Origin: Oscillospiraceae bacterium
GTDB lineage: Bacteria > Bacillota > Clostridia > Oscillospirales > Oscillospiraceae
DNA: 55,020 bases
Direction of reading: 5' to 3'
Assembly (NCBI GenBank): GCA_015068425.1
Contig: SVKK01000012.1
Location: 1-55,020 of the forward strand
Every line of letters starts with the position of its first letter. The stretch's first letter is position 1. Position numbers and translations under genes: made by a program. This document shows, one piece after another, positions 1-8,939 of the stretch. A model generated the notes under the pieces. The model ran no database searches. It was given only the letters and a program-made list of their open reading frames with translations, and was not told the origin of the DNA.

Positions 1-100
1 TCGTCCGGCTTCGAAATAATACGCTATTCTACGATTGGGGTTTTTATTTGCTGTCCGTTATTCCTGGTACAGTTCAAAATCATACGGAGTTTTTGTTTAT

Positions 101-2083
101 TTATATTTCCGCGGCGGCGCCGAAGGCCTGATTTACGGCGGTGGCTATGCTCTGGGGGGAGCGGGCATCGCCAACTATGTAGACATCCGGCTCGGGGATA
201 CAGTGGCGCAGAGCTTCAACGGTGTCCTTGCGGGGACGGAGACCTGCAGCCAGAAGCAGATTATCGCAGGGGAGGGTGAGAGCTTCTCCCGCGGAGGTAT
301 CGAAGCAGCGAACGGTGCCGGGCAAAACTTCATCGAGGCGGATACTGAAGCGGACTTTGACGCCTGCTTTTTCTGCCATATCCATAAGGGTGAATCTGGC
401 AGCGCCTGCGCTGACAAGACCCACGGCGGAGCTTTGCATTTCGATAATGGTGACATCGTGACCCTTTTCGGCCAGAGCGATGGCGGACTCATAGCCCACA
501 ACACCGGCACCGAGAACAACAACATTTTTGCAAACCTTGCGAAGTCCCATATCTGCCTCGGGGGCCCACATAACATGGGGAGCGTCAATGCCCTTCACGG
601 GGGGGACAAAGGCTGTGGCGCCTGCGGCGATAATGAGAGCATCGGGCTTTTCCTCGGCAATAAGAGCGGGAGTTGCGGCGGTACCGAGGACTATCTTTGC
701 GCCGGAGGCTTCGGTGGAGCGGATGGCCCAATTCATATAGTCGCGGACATCGTGCTTGAAATCAAGAGCGCTGGCGGGGATGAGATTGCCGCCCAGACGG
801 CTTTCCTTTTCGAAGAGGACAACATCATGACCTCTCTCTCTGGCGGTGCGGGCTGCCTGCATACCGGCAGGACCTCCGCCAACGACAACAACCTTTTTCT
901 TTTCGGGGGCTTTTTCAACGCCTCTCGGGAACTGCATTTCTCTTCCGCAGAGGGGGTTAACGGCGCAGGCGATGCCCTTGCCTCTTGTAACACGTCCGTG
1001 GTAGTTGCAGCGGATGCAGGGGCAAATCTCCTCGCTCTTGCCACGGGCGCCCTTGCGGATAAACTCAGGGTCGGCAAGGAACTGACGGGCGATGGCAACC
1101 ATATCCGCCCAACCATTGGAGAGAATCATCTCCGCATTTTCGATGTTCATAATAGAGCCAACAGCGGTTATGGGGAGACTAAGCTCCTTGCGGAAGCGCT
1201 CGGCAAAGTGAACATTGAACATATGGGGGAGATACATTGGCTGCATCATAAAGGGAATCTTGTTGGCAACGGCGCGCATACCGGCGCTGACATGGAGAAT
1301 ATCGATCTTGTCCTGAATCATCTTGGCAAACTCGATAGTCTCATCGGCGTTCATACCGTTTTCAACAAACTCCGTTGCGGAGATGCGGTATTCAAGGATG
1401 AAGTCGGGACCAACCTTTTTGCGTATTGCTTCAAGCACCTCGAGAGGGAAACGGGCGCGGTTTTCCAGACTGCCGCCGTATTTGTCGCTGCGGTGATTGC
1501 TGAAGGGACTGAGAAACTGGGGGATAAGATTGCCGTGGCCGCCGTGGAGCAGCACCATCTTAAAGCCGGCTTTTTTGCATCGGAGAACCGCATCAGCAAA
1601 CTTTTCAACAGTTTCGTCAATCTTCTCCTGATCCATCTCAATGACGGCAACGGGTTCGCGGCCGGCTTCCTTTGCGCGGCGAAGCTCATCGGCGGTATAG
1701 CAAGAGCTGGGGCCGTAAGGAGGCTTATGGGTGAAGTCATAGACGGCATCCATTCCGGAGTGGTTCACTTCGATGGAGGCCTGCGCGCCGTAGTTATCGC
1801 ACATATCCACAAAGCGGCTGAGACCCAGAATGCCGTCGTCATTGCCAAGGTCGGCGTGGCGGGTCTCATCCTGAGACTCAGAAAGGTCAATGGCGGAGTT
1901 GCCTATGGTTACAACGGCGGGACCGCCCCGGGCAATGGGACGGAAAAACTCCAGAAATTCGGTGGTTATGCAGCCATCCGTGGTGGTGAGCTTGGGAGAT
2001 ATGGGAGCGCTTTCTATGCGGTTTTTAAACTCCACACCCTTAACGGTGAAGGGGGAGAATACATGTCTGAATTCAGAAGCCAT
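101..2083 (-). CDS. NADH:flavin oxidoreductase / 2-enoate reductase family protein (old yellow enzyme + Fe-S + FAD domains)
   Basis: A 660-residue protein with the full three-part layout of 2-enoate reductase, 2,4-dienoyl-CoA reductase and BaiCD/BaiH enzymes. An FMN-binding TIM barrel covers about residues 1-350 (HGGHGNL near 180, KYGGSLENRARF near 201-212). A 4Fe-4S cysteine cluster follows at C354, C356, C359 and C373. The FAD/NAD(P) domain has GGGPAG at 402-407 and a second Rossmann motif, GAGVVG, near 530. The family reduces activated C=C bonds of enoates, enones or bile-acid intermediates in the cytoplasm. AGGAG lies 8 bases before the ATG. No bai or fatty-acid genes are adjacent, so the substrate cannot be assigned. 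Codon use is strongly biased, leaving a 690-codon antisense frame, which suggests high expression. Confidence 0.9.
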   Translation of the reverse strand: MASEFRHVFSPFTVKGVEFKNRIESAPISPKLTTTDGCITTEFLEFFRPIARGGPAVVTIGNSAIDLSESQDETRHADLGNDDGILGLSRFVDMCDNYGAQASIEVNHSGMDAVYDFTHKPPYGPSSCYTADELRRAKEAGREPVAVIEMDQEKIDETVEKFADAVLRCKKAGFKMVLLHGGHGNLIPQFLSPFSNHRSDKYGGSLENRARFPLEVLEAIRKKVGPDFILEYRISATEFVENGMNADETIEFAKMIQDKIDILHVSAGMRAVANKIPFMMQPMYLPHMFNVHFAERFRKELSLPITAVGSIMNIENAEMILSNGWADMVAIARQFLADPEFIRKGARGKSEEICPCIRCNYHGRVTRGKGIACAVNPLCGREMQFPRGVEKAPEKKKVVVVGGGPAGMQAARTARERGHDVVLFEKESRLGGNLIPASALDFKHDVRDYMNWAIRSTEASGAKIVLGTAATPALIAEEKPDALIIAAGATAFVPPVKGIDAPHVMWAPEADMGLRKVCKNVVVLGAGVVGYESAIALAEKGHDVTIIEMQSSAVGLVSAGAARFTLMDMAEKAGVKVRFSIRLDEVLPGTVRCFDTSAGEALTLPCDNLLLAAGLRPRKDTVEALRHCIPEPDVYIVGDARSPQSIATAVNQAFGAAAEI

Positions 2084-2114
2084 AATGTTAACTCCTTTTA
2101 TGCTTAATAATAAA

Positions 2115-2143
2115 AGTATATCACAGCGAAAAGCGTCTTACAA
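2115..2143 (-). promoter_or_regulatory. sigma-A promoter of the enoate reductase-like gene
   Basis: Read on the minus strand, TTGTAA and TATACT are separated by 17 bases, and a TG dinucleotide one base before the -10 gives an extended -10. It is divergent from the promoter of the next gene and lies about 30 bases upstream of the start codon. Confidence 0.65.
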
Positions 2144-2161
2144 GGTGGTAGAAATATATGC

Positions 2162-2189
2162 TTGAATTCCATGGATTTTTTGATATAAT
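2162..2189 (+). promoter_or_regulatory. sigma-A promoter of the small exporter gene
   Basis: TTGAAT and TATAAT are separated by 16 bases. The predicted transcription start is near 2196, so an in-frame ATG at 2198 would sit at the very 5' end of the mRNA. The ATG at 2222 is therefore the better start. Confidence 0.65.
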
Positions 2190-2221
2190 ACGATATAATG
2201 TTCCTATTATCTGAGGCGAAA

Positions 2222-2704
2222 ATGGATATTTTGGATTGGCTTAACAACAGCATAAGCGGCGAATTTATTTTCACCATGCTTGTCAGTATGCTACCCGTTG
2301 TGGAACTGCGTGGGGGCATACCTTTTGGCGCGGCAATGGGACTGAGCGTACCTCTTGCGGCACTGGCATCGGTTATCGGCAATATGCTTCCTATACCTGT
2401 GCTTATACTGTTTACAAGCAGGGTTTTTCAGTGGCTTAAGCGGAAAATTCCCTGGCTGAACAGAATAATAGACGCCCTTGAAAGAAGGGCGGAGTCCAAA
2501 AGAAGTCTGGTTGAAAAATACCGCTTCTGGGGTCTCCTCATCCTTGTTGCAATCCCCCTTCCCGGCACCGGTGCCTGGACAGGTGCTTTGGTGGCAGCCG
2601 TTATGGGGATGAATCTGAAAAAATCGCTGCCCGCGATATTCTTCGGTGTTATCGTGGCTGCGATTATTGTCAGTATGATAACCCTTGGTGTGATACATAT
2701 ATGA
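2222..2704 (+). CDS. Small multidrug export family membrane protein (COG2426-like)
   Basis: A 160-residue membrane protein with four or more hydrophobic segments and the family-typical stretch IPLPGTGAWTGALVAA near residue 115, plus an early ELRGGIPFG motif. It matches the Sm_multidrug_ex family (PF06695), whose transport role is poorly tested. I chose the ATG at 2222 because GAGGCG precedes it. The ATG 24 bases upstream almost coincides with the predicted transcript start. The gene stands alone between its own promoter and a bidirectional terminator shared with truA. Confidence 0.8.
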   Translation: MDILDWLNNSISGEFIFTMLVSMLPVVELRGGIPFGAAMGLSVPLAALASVIGNMLPIPVLILFTSRVFQWLKRKIPWLNRIIDALERRAESKRSLVEKYRFWGLLILVAIPLPGTGAWTGALVAAVMGMNLKKSLPAIFFGVIVAAIIVSMITLGVIHI

Positions 2705-2707
2705 GAT

Positions 2708-2740
2708 AAAACCGCTGTAAGTTTCCTTACAGCGGTTTTT
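2708..2740. terminator. Bidirectional intrinsic terminator
   Basis: The stem AAAACCGCTGTAAG pairs with CTTACAGCGGTTTT around a 4-base loop and is followed by a T run. It lies between two convergent genes and overlaps the truA stop codon region. Confidence 0.85.
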
Positions 2741-3474
2741 CAGTATTCAACACGTACAAGGCATAGACCCTGTGCAGGGGCGGTTTTACCGGCTCGCTGT
2801 CTATCCAGAGACTCCAGAATGGCGGGGATATCCTCTGCTTTCTTTTCTCCAAGACCAATCTCGAGAAGAGTTCCGGTGAGTATGCGTACCATATTATAGA
2901 GGAAGCCGTCTCCGTGATAAGTTATATTAAGCTCGGATTTATCAAGGTCAATATCTATACTGTGAAGAGTTCTCACGGTTGATTTCTTGTAGCGTTTGTT
3001 TGAACAAAAAGCGCGGAAATCATGGCAGCCTTCAAGCAGGGAAGCTGCTTTTTTTATAGCATCGATATCAAGAGCGGCATCTACGCGATATTGATATTTG
3101 CGCTTAAATACATCCGGAACGGCTCCAAGGCGAATACTGTAGCGATAAACCTTGCCTTTGGCGTTCAGCCTGGCATGAAAGCGCTCGGAAGCCTCTTCCG
3201 CACTCAAAACAGCGATGTCCTCAGGGAGATAACGGTTTAGCTGCTCTTTGATAAATTCGGGAGACAGGGGAGATGAAAGGCGAAAGGAGGCCACCTGCGC
3301 CAAAGCGTGCACACCTGCATCGGTGCGGCCTGCGCCGTGGAGCTCGGCAGTTTCTCCGCTGATACCTTTTAAGGCGGCTTCCAGCTTGCCTTGAATGGTG
3401 TTATCTGTGTTTCCCTGCTTTTGCCAGCCGTCGTAACGGCTGCCGTCATAAGAAATTGTAAGTTTATAGTTCAT
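2740..3474 (-). CDS. truA: tRNA pseudouridine synthase A
   Basis: A 244-residue enzyme that isomerises uridines 38-40 in the tRNA anticodon stem. The catalytic motif GAGRTDAGVHA, carrying the nucleophilic Asp, is near residue 57, and the N-terminal YDGSRYDGWQKQ and C-terminal FLYNMVRILTGTLLEIG motifs are typical. The start is at 3474, where GGAGAG stands at proper distance. The longer open frame upstream has no ribosome site and would overlap its own promoter. The size agrees with bacterial TruA. It is monocistronic. Confidence 0.95.
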   Translation of the reverse strand: MNYKLTISYDGSRYDGWQKQGNTDNTIQGKLEAALKGISGETAELHGAGRTDAGVHALAQVASFRLSSPLSPEFIKEQLNRYLPEDIAVLSAEEASERFHARLNAKGKVYRYSIRLGAVPDVFKRKYQYRVDAALDIDAIKKAASLLEGCHDFRAFCSNKRYKKSTVRTLHSIDIDLDKSELNITYHGDGFLYNMVRILTGTLLEIGLGEKKAEDIPAILESLDRQRAGKTAPAQGLCLVRVEY

Positions 3475-3496
3475 AAACAATCTCTCCTTCGGAAAA

Positions 3497-3525
3497 ATTA
3501 TACATCTATTTTGATTGTTGTGCAA
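3497..3525 (-). promoter_or_regulatory. truA promoter
   Basis: On the minus strand TTGCAC and TATAAT are separated by 17 bases, about 25 bases before the truA start codon. Confidence 0.65.
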
Positions 3526-3621
3526 CTTTCAAGAGTATAATCCGTCTATATATTTGGTATAACATAAAGTTTAATAAAAACTTAAACCCGATTGTGTTGA
3601 ATATTCTGTTTTTCGGCAGTA

Positions 3622-3630
3622 TGATATAAT
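3622..3630 (+). promoter_or_regulatory. Extended -10 promoter of the ABC exporter operon
   Basis: TGATATAAT forms an extended -10 about 30 bases before the first gene. No good -35 is seen at 16-18 bases; a TTGAAT lies 22 bases away, which is too far. This is compatible with an activator-dependent or TG-extended promoter. Confidence 0.5.
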
Positions 3631-3659
3631 TAATAAATCTTTTCAGGGAGGATCCCGAA

Positions 3660-4826
3660 ATGCTCAAGAAAATAATCTCATTTGCCGCGGCTTCTGCAAT
3701 GGCTCTCACTCTTTGCGCCTGCGCTCAGGAAGACGGCGGAATTGCTGTTCAGCGCGCCGATTCTCTTGCCGGAGCTGCCCATGCGGGAGAACGGTATGCG
3801 GCAATGGTAGTTAGCGAAAATGTAACCGAAATAAAGAGAGACTCCACAAAAACGGTGGAGGAGCTTTTTGTCGCCGTGGGAGATACAGTCAAGACAGGAG
3901 ATAAGCTTTTCAACTATGACCTTGAAGCCCTTGAACTTGACCTTGAAAAGCAGCGCCTTGAGATTGAAAAAATGAAAAATGAGCTTGGCGGATACAAAGA
4001 ACAGCTGGAAAAGCTTGAAAAACAGCTCCAGCGCACCTACAACGAAGTTGATAAATCCCGCATTACTCTTGAAATAAACACCCTGAAAACCAGCATCCTT
4101 GAAATTGATTATCAGATGATAGCAAAGGAAAATTCAATCGCCGATATTGAGGAAACTCTGCAGAACGTGGATGTTGTAAGCCCCGTGGACGGAACAATAC
4201 GCGCGATAAACGAGGAGGAGGGCGCTCAAAGCTATATTACCATCCAGCAGGAGGGGGCATATAGAATAAAGGGCAGCCTCAATGAGATGAATTTGAACTC
4301 CGGAATTATGCCCGGAGTAAAGGTGCGCGCATATTCAAGAGTTGAAAAAGGTCTTTACTGGGAGGGTACAGTTGCAAGTATAGACACAGACCAACCTTCC
4401 GAAAACCAGAATAACTACTGGTACGGTCCGTCTGATCCAATGACGGAAAGCTCGAACTATGTGTTCTATGTAACTCCTGAAAGTACCGAAGGACTTCTTT
4501 TGGGTCAGCATCTCTATGTTGAGATGGCTCCCGCTGTGGACAAGGAAGGTCTTTGGATACCTGAAAACTTCTTTGCATCCTTCGACTGTGATGAAGTGGG
4601 CAATATGGTGGCAACTTTATATGTGGCAGACGCAAATGGCAAGCTTGTTCTGCGCAGTGTGATTTTGGGAATGTATGACAGTATGGATCTCACCTATGAG
4701 GTGCTGGAGGGAGTTTCCGCAGAGGACTATATTGCAGATCCCAGTGACAGCACTTGTGTTGAAGGCGCACAGGTGAGTTACCGCAACGTTTCCGATTTTG
4801 CCGGCAGTGCGGAGGACATAGCATGA
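3660..4826 (+). CDS. HlyD/MacA-type efflux adaptor, lipoprotein
   Basis: A 388-residue adaptor with a lipoprotein signal: hydrophobic N-terminus ending in the lipobox L-C-A-C, Cys21 predicted lipidated. It has a split biotinyl-lipoyl domain (VAVGDTVKTGDKLFNYD, then VVSPVDGTI) around a Glu/Lys-rich coiled coil at about 88-150, and a beta-barrel region after that. Such adaptors connect MacB-like permeases to their substrates or to the wall on the outer face of the membrane. It is the first gene of a four-gene operon and overlaps the ATPase gene by four bases (ATGA). A second, different adaptor follows the ATPase, which is unusual. Confidence 0.85.
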   Translation: MLKKIISFAAASAMALTLCACAQEDGGIAVQRADSLAGAAHAGERYAAMVVSENVTEIKRDSTKTVEELFVAVGDTVKTGDKLFNYDLEALELDLEKQRLEIEKMKNELGGYKEQLEKLEKQLQRTYNEVDKSRITLEINTLKTSILEIDYQMIAKENSIADIEETLQNVDVVSPVDGTIRAINEEEGAQSYITIQQEGAYRIKGSLNEMNLNSGIMPGVKVRAYSRVEKGLYWEGTVASIDTDQPSENQNNYWYGPSDPMTESSNYVFYVTPESTEGLLLGQHLYVEMAPAVDKEGLWIPENFFASFDCDEVGNMVATLYVADANGKLVLRSVILGMYDSMDLTYEVLEGVSAEDYIADPSDSTCVEGAQVSYRNVSDFAGSAEDIA

Positions 4827-5521
4827 TTTTGCAGTTAGAGCATATTTACAAAAACTACAGCCGGGGCAAGAATTCTGTCCCCGTGCTGAAGGACATATGT
4901 CTTCAGGTTGAAAAGGGTGAATACCTCGCAATTATGGGACCCTCCGGCAGCGGTAAGACAACGCTTATGAACCTTATCGGCTGCCTTGACGTAGCCAGCG
5001 AGGGAAGCTATCTTCTGGACGGGCAGGATATCGGCGCTATGGATGATAATGCCCTTGCGGACATACGAAATAAGTATATTGGTTTCGTTTTCCAGAATTT
5101 CTATCTTCTTCCAAAAATGACTGCACTGGATAATGTTGCTCTTCCTCTGCTTTATGCGGGAGTTCCACAGAAGCAGCGTCGTGAAAGGGCGGCGGAGGCT
5201 CTTAAAAGTGTGGGCCTTGAAGATCGAATGAACTTTATGCCCAACCAGCTTTCCGGCGGTCAATGCCAGAGAGTTGCAATAGCAAGAGCCATAGTTACCA
5301 ATCCAAGCCTGCTCCTGGCGGACGAGCCCACAGGCGCACTGGACACAACCTCCGGAAACCAGATTATGGATATATTCCACAGCCTCAGCGAAAACGGCAT
5401 GACTATAATAATGATAACCCATGAACAGGCGGTTGCTGAAAGAGCCAATAAAATTTACAGAATTCTCGATGGCTGTCTTATAACGGATATGGAGGGAGGC
5501 AGCGGCGATGGCGAGAGCTAA
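4823..5521 (+). CDS. ABC transporter ATP-binding protein (MacB/LolD type)
   Basis: A 232-residue nucleotide-binding subunit with Walker A GPSGSGKT near residue 39, the Q-loop region FVFQNFYLLP, signature LSGGQCQRVAIARA, Walker B LLLADEPTGALD and an H-loop ITHE. The EPTGALD form is typical of the MacB/LolD/FtsE branch that powers mechanotransmission permeases. It overlaps the adaptor gene before it (ATGA) and the second adaptor after it, so the proteins are probably made together and form one complex at the membrane. Confidence 0.93.
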   Translation: MILQLEHIYKNYSRGKNSVPVLKDICLQVEKGEYLAIMGPSGSGKTTLMNLIGCLDVASEGSYLLDGQDIGAMDDNALADIRNKYIGFVFQNFYLLPKMTALDNVALPLLYAGVPQKQRRERAAEALKSVGLEDRMNFMPNQLSGGQCQRVAIARAIVTNPSLLLADEPTGALDTTSGNQIMDIFHSLSENGMTIIMITHEQAVAERANKIYRILDGCLITDMEGGSGDGES

Positions 5522-7085
5522 GAAGAAAAAAGTTTGGATATGGATAGTTGTGGCAGCGGCAATAGCGCTGGGCGCGGCAGCAGGCGCTTTTGTGTATCTT
5601 CCTAAGCTTAATGCCGAGAGCGTTTACGTATACAGCCTTGCCGAAGGGCTTTCAGGTATGTCCGATTATTATGAAGGCTCCGGAGAGAGCAGCGGCCAGA
5701 TAACCACCGATAAGGTTCAGCCTGTATATATAAGTGCCACGCAAACTATTACAGAGATAATGGTTGAAGAAGGACAGCAGGTTAAAAAGGGAGATGTGCT
5801 GCTTACTTATGACACAACGCTCAGCGATATCGAACTCCAGAGAAAATGGCTCAGCGTTGAGCAGGACAAAGTGGACCTCCAAACTGCAAAACGGGAGCTC
5901 GCTGTTATAAACAGCTATGTTCCCATCTATTATAAGCCCGAGCCTACCCCCGACCCCAATGCGGAGCCGGAAAAGGAAATTTCCGATCTGGAGCTGGAGG
6001 GGAAGGACTATGTGGTATATAAGGGCAAGGGAGATACCTCCCTCACGCCCCTTTATTGCTGGCTTCGCAGCAAGGCAATGGTTGATGAACTTATGATCGA
6101 GGCTCTGTTTTATGGAAGAGGAGTGGACAGCCTTTATGTTGTTTTCCAACATACTGAAGAGGACAGCAATGAAGGGGCTGTAACTCAGGAATTTGGTCTG
6201 AAGTTTGTAAAGGTAACAAGCGCGGCTGTTGAGGATGAAAACGGACAGCTTGTAAGTCCTGCAGGTACCGTTTACCGTTTCACTTACTTTACTCCCACTC
6301 ACGGAGGAGGCGGGGAGAGCAACATCGTATGGAACTCAGGATACACCGCAACGGAGATACACAGTATGCGCGTTGCCAAGCAGGAAGAGATAAAAGAGCT
6401 TGAATTTTCCATAAAAATGGGCGAGGCCGAATACAAAATAATGGAGAAGGAAGCTGATGACGGCAAGGTAGAGGCCCAATTCGACGGCACTGTTGTGGGT
6501 ATCCTGGATCAGGAGACAGCGCAGATGGAAGGCTTGCCAATTATGAAGCTTTCCGGAGGCGGAGGCTACTACGTAATGGGCAGCGTCAGCGAGCTTGATC
6601 TCAGCAGCATCAGCGTTGGCCAGAAGGTTGACGTTATGAGCTGGGATACCGGTATGAGCTATGAAGGCACGATTGTTGAAATTCAGCCCTTCCCTCAGGA
6701 AAACGGCAACTATTACTACGGCGGCTCCCAGAATGTTTCCTACTATCCTTATAAAGTGTTTATTGATGAATCCGCTATGCTTCAGGACGGCTACTATGTT
6801 TCCACAACTCTCCGTCAGGAAGAAGGCGAGGGACAGCGCGGCAGCCTTTATGTGAACAACGCTTTTGTTATCAGCGAGGGCGCATCCACCTATGTATACG
6901 TCCGCGGCGAAGACGGTCTTCTGGTGAAACGCAGAGTGCGTTTAGGCGGTATGCTATGGGGTGAATACTCTAAGGTGGTTGAGGGCATAACGGCGGAAGA
7001 TTATCTTGCTTTTCCTTACGGAAAGGAAGTCAAGGAAGGCGCTCCCACTCAGGAGGGTACTTGGGAAACCCTCTACGGTTATTAA
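5508..7085 (+). CDS. Second HlyD-type efflux adaptor, membrane-anchored
   Basis: A 525-residue adaptor with an N-terminal basic stretch and one membrane helix (about 8-30), no lipobox, and two half-lipoyl motifs (VEEGQQVKKGDVLLTYD near 83-99 and AQFDGTVVGI near 324). The segment between them, usually a helical hairpin, is here enlarged by about 170 residues and contains a proline-rich EPTPDPNAEPEKE stretch. A beta-barrel/membrane-proximal region follows. It is shifted relative to the first adaptor in size and anchor, so the two are not simple duplicates. It starts inside the end of the ATPase gene and ends 12 bases before the permease gene. Confidence 0.83.
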   Translation: MARAKKKKVWIWIVVAAAIALGAAAGAFVYLPKLNAESVYVYSLAEGLSGMSDYYEGSGESSGQITTDKVQPVYISATQTITEIMVEEGQQVKKGDVLLTYDTTLSDIELQRKWLSVEQDKVDLQTAKRELAVINSYVPIYYKPEPTPDPNAEPEKEISDLELEGKDYVVYKGKGDTSLTPLYCWLRSKAMVDELMIEALFYGRGVDSLYVVFQHTEEDSNEGAVTQEFGLKFVKVTSAAVEDENGQLVSPAGTVYRFTYFTPTHGGGGESNIVWNSGYTATEIHSMRVAKQEEIKELEFSIKMGEAEYKIMEKEADDGKVEAQFDGTVVGILDQETAQMEGLPIMKLSGGGGYYVMGSVSELDLSSISVGQKVDVMSWDTGMSYEGTIVEIQPFPQENGNYYYGGSQNVSYYPYKVFIDESAMLQDGYYVSTTLRQEEGEGQRGSLYVNNAFVISEGASTYVYVRGEDGLLVKRRVRLGGMLWGEYSKVVEGITAEDYLAFPYGKEVKEGAPTQEGTWETLYGY

Positions 7086-7097
7086 GGAGGGGCGGCT

Positions 7098-8408
7098 ATG
7101 GAAAATATAAGACTTGCCTTTCAGGGAATATGGGGCCACAAAATGCGCTCCGTTCTTACAATGTTGGGCATAATTATAGGCATTGCCTCTATCATTACCA
7201 TCGTTTCCACAATAAAGGGTACCAATGAGCAGATAAAGCAAAATCTCATAGGCTCGGGCAGCAATGTTGTAACGGTTCAGCTTTATGAGGATAGCTATGT
7301 TTACGATATGAGCTATAATTCTCCTCCTGCGGAGGTTTCTGTAATAGAGGAGCAGGTGAGAGCGGAGCTTGAGGCTCTGGACGGAGTTGAAAAAGTTTCC
7401 TTTTATACCTCCCGTCAGTGGAGCGACGGGGTAAGCGCAGGAAAGCTTAGCTTCAGCGGCGGCGTGTTCGGAGTGGACAGTGCCTATATGGAAGTAAATG
7501 ATTACCATATAAGCTACGGACGAAATTTCTCCTCCGAGGATTATGATAACTTCCGCAAGGTGCTTCTTATCGATAAAAAGGCTGCGGCCAGCCTTTTCCC
7601 CGGAGAATACCCCATAGGCAAAACTGTGGAGATGCAGGGAGAACCCTTCACCGTTATAGGAATGGTGGAAAAGGGAACGGCCTTTGTTCCCCATATCACC
7701 AGCTTTGAAGACTACTATATGTATACGGATACCTCGGGCGGCTCAATGTTTATGCCCTACACGAGCTGGCCCATCGTGTATCGTTTTGATGAACCTCAAA
7801 GTGTTGCTGTCCGTGCGGAAAGCACCGATGCCATGACCAAGGCTGGCAAGGGCGTTGCGGATTATCTCAGTGAAAGCCAGATAGCGGGGGATGACTTCGT
7901 GAGCAGCGAAGTTCCGGAAGAGGGCGCGGAAACCGAGGGCGAAGAGCTTAGCGGAAGCCGCTTCTCTTACCGAAGCGAGGATCTTCTCGAGCAGGCTCAG
8001 CAGCTTCAGGAGATGAGCTCCTCAACAAATCAGCAGCTCATCTGGATAGCAAGCATTTCTCTCCTTGTAGGCGGTATAGGCGTTATGAATATAATGCTTG
8101 TCTCCGTCACGGAGCGCACCAATGAAATAGGTCTTAAAAAGGCCTTGGGGGCTAAGAAGCGCCGTATCCGCTTCCAGTTCCTCACAGAGGCCTCCGTGCT
8201 CACAAGCCTTGGAGGAATAATAGGCGTTATAATCGGAATTGCGCTGGCAGAGCTCATTTCCAAAACAAACGGAATCCCTGTGGCAATATCCGTTCCCGCA
8301 ATAGTGATTTCCGTGGTCTTTTCCATGATCATAGGTCTTGTTTTCGGTCTTGTGCCTGCGGTTAAGGCTGCGAACCTCAATCCCATTGATGCTCTCAGAA
8401 GAGACTAA
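7098..8408 (+). CDS. MacB-like ABC transporter permease (FtsX family)
   Basis: A 436-residue permease: a membrane helix at about 15-40 (MLGIIIGIASIITIVSTIKG), a large extracellular MacB_PCD domain, and three C-terminal helices with the FtsX-family motif GGIGVMNIMLVSVTERTNEIGLKKALGAKKRRI near 327-355. It should work as a dimer with the ATPase, moving substrate outside the membrane by mechanotransmission. The start has AAGGAGGGG upstream. It is the last gene of the exporter operon. The cargo is unknown: candidates are peptides, lipids or antibiotics. Confidence 0.92.
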   Translation: MENIRLAFQGIWGHKMRSVLTMLGIIIGIASIITIVSTIKGTNEQIKQNLIGSGSNVVTVQLYEDSYVYDMSYNSPPAEVSVIEEQVRAELEALDGVEKVSFYTSRQWSDGVSAGKLSFSGGVFGVDSAYMEVNDYHISYGRNFSSEDYDNFRKVLLIDKKAAASLFPGEYPIGKTVEMQGEPFTVIGMVEKGTAFVPHITSFEDYYMYTDTSGGSMFMPYTSWPIVYRFDEPQSVAVRAESTDAMTKAGKGVADYLSESQIAGDDFVSSEVPEEGAETEGEELSGSRFSYRSEDLLEQAQQLQEMSSSTNQQLIWIASISLLVGGIGVMNIMLVSVTERTNEIGLKKALGAKKRRIRFQFLTEASVLTSLGGIIGVIIGIALAELISKTNGIPVAISVPAIVISVVFSMIIGLVFGLVPAVKAANLNPIDALRRD

Positions 8409-8422
8409 GAAAGGTTGAAGCT

Positions 8423-8938
8423 ATGGCAAACAAGATAACGAAGGAAAACTTTCTGGATGCAAAATACGATGTTTTCAGAAAATTCAGCGAGCAATGGGCA
8501 ATCGTATCCGCGGGCAGCATTGATGATTATAACTGCATGACTCTCAGCTGGGGTATGATGGGAAATGTCTGGGAGCATCCCGGAGCTGCGGTGACCATTT
8601 ATGTGCGTCCCGACCGCTACACCTTCGAGTTTATGGAGAAAAACGATTATTTCGTTATAAGCTTCCTCCCCGAGGAAAATCGGAAGGATGCTGAAATTCT
8701 GGGCACTGTCTCGGGCAGAGATGGCGACAAGGTGGCAAAAACCTCCCTCACTCCCGTGAAGCTGGAAAAGGGCGTGGGCTTTGCCCAGTCGGAGCTGACC
8801 TTTGTCTGCAGAAAGGTTTTCGCCCAGCAGTTTGATGTTGACTGCGTGCCCGAAAAATGGCGGGAGGGGGTCTATTCCTCCCATCCTGCCCACTATATGT
8901 ATATAGGCTATATTGAAGATGCTTTCGGAGAGGTGTAA
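8423..8938 (+). CDS. Flavin reductase-like (FMN-binding split barrel) protein
   Basis: A 171-residue protein of the flavin reductase-like/flavoredoxin family. TLSWGMMGNVWEHPGAAVTIYVRPDRYTFEF is the type of FMN-contacting segment seen in the family, and FVISFLPEENRKDAEILGTVSGRDGDK follows it. Related proteins bind FMN and move electrons or detoxify flavins and radicals. GAAAGG precedes the ATG. It lies 14 bases behind the exporter permease and one base before a second protein of the same fold, so it may be co-transcribed with both. Confidence 0.8.
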   Translation: MANKITKENFLDAKYDVFRKFSEQWAIVSAGSIDDYNCMTLSWGMMGNVWEHPGAAVTIYVRPDRYTFEFMEKNDYFVISFLPEENRKDAEILGTVSGRDGDKVAKTSLTPVKLEKGVGFAQSELTFVCRKVFAQQFDVDCVPEKWREGVYSSHPAHYMYIGYIEDAFGEV

Positions 8939-8939
8939 T

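Noticed and set aside
35-2107. A 690-codon plus-strand open frame opposite the enoate reductase
   Set aside because: The minus frame has full OYE/Fe-S/FAD motifs, a ribosome site and a promoter; the plus frame has none.
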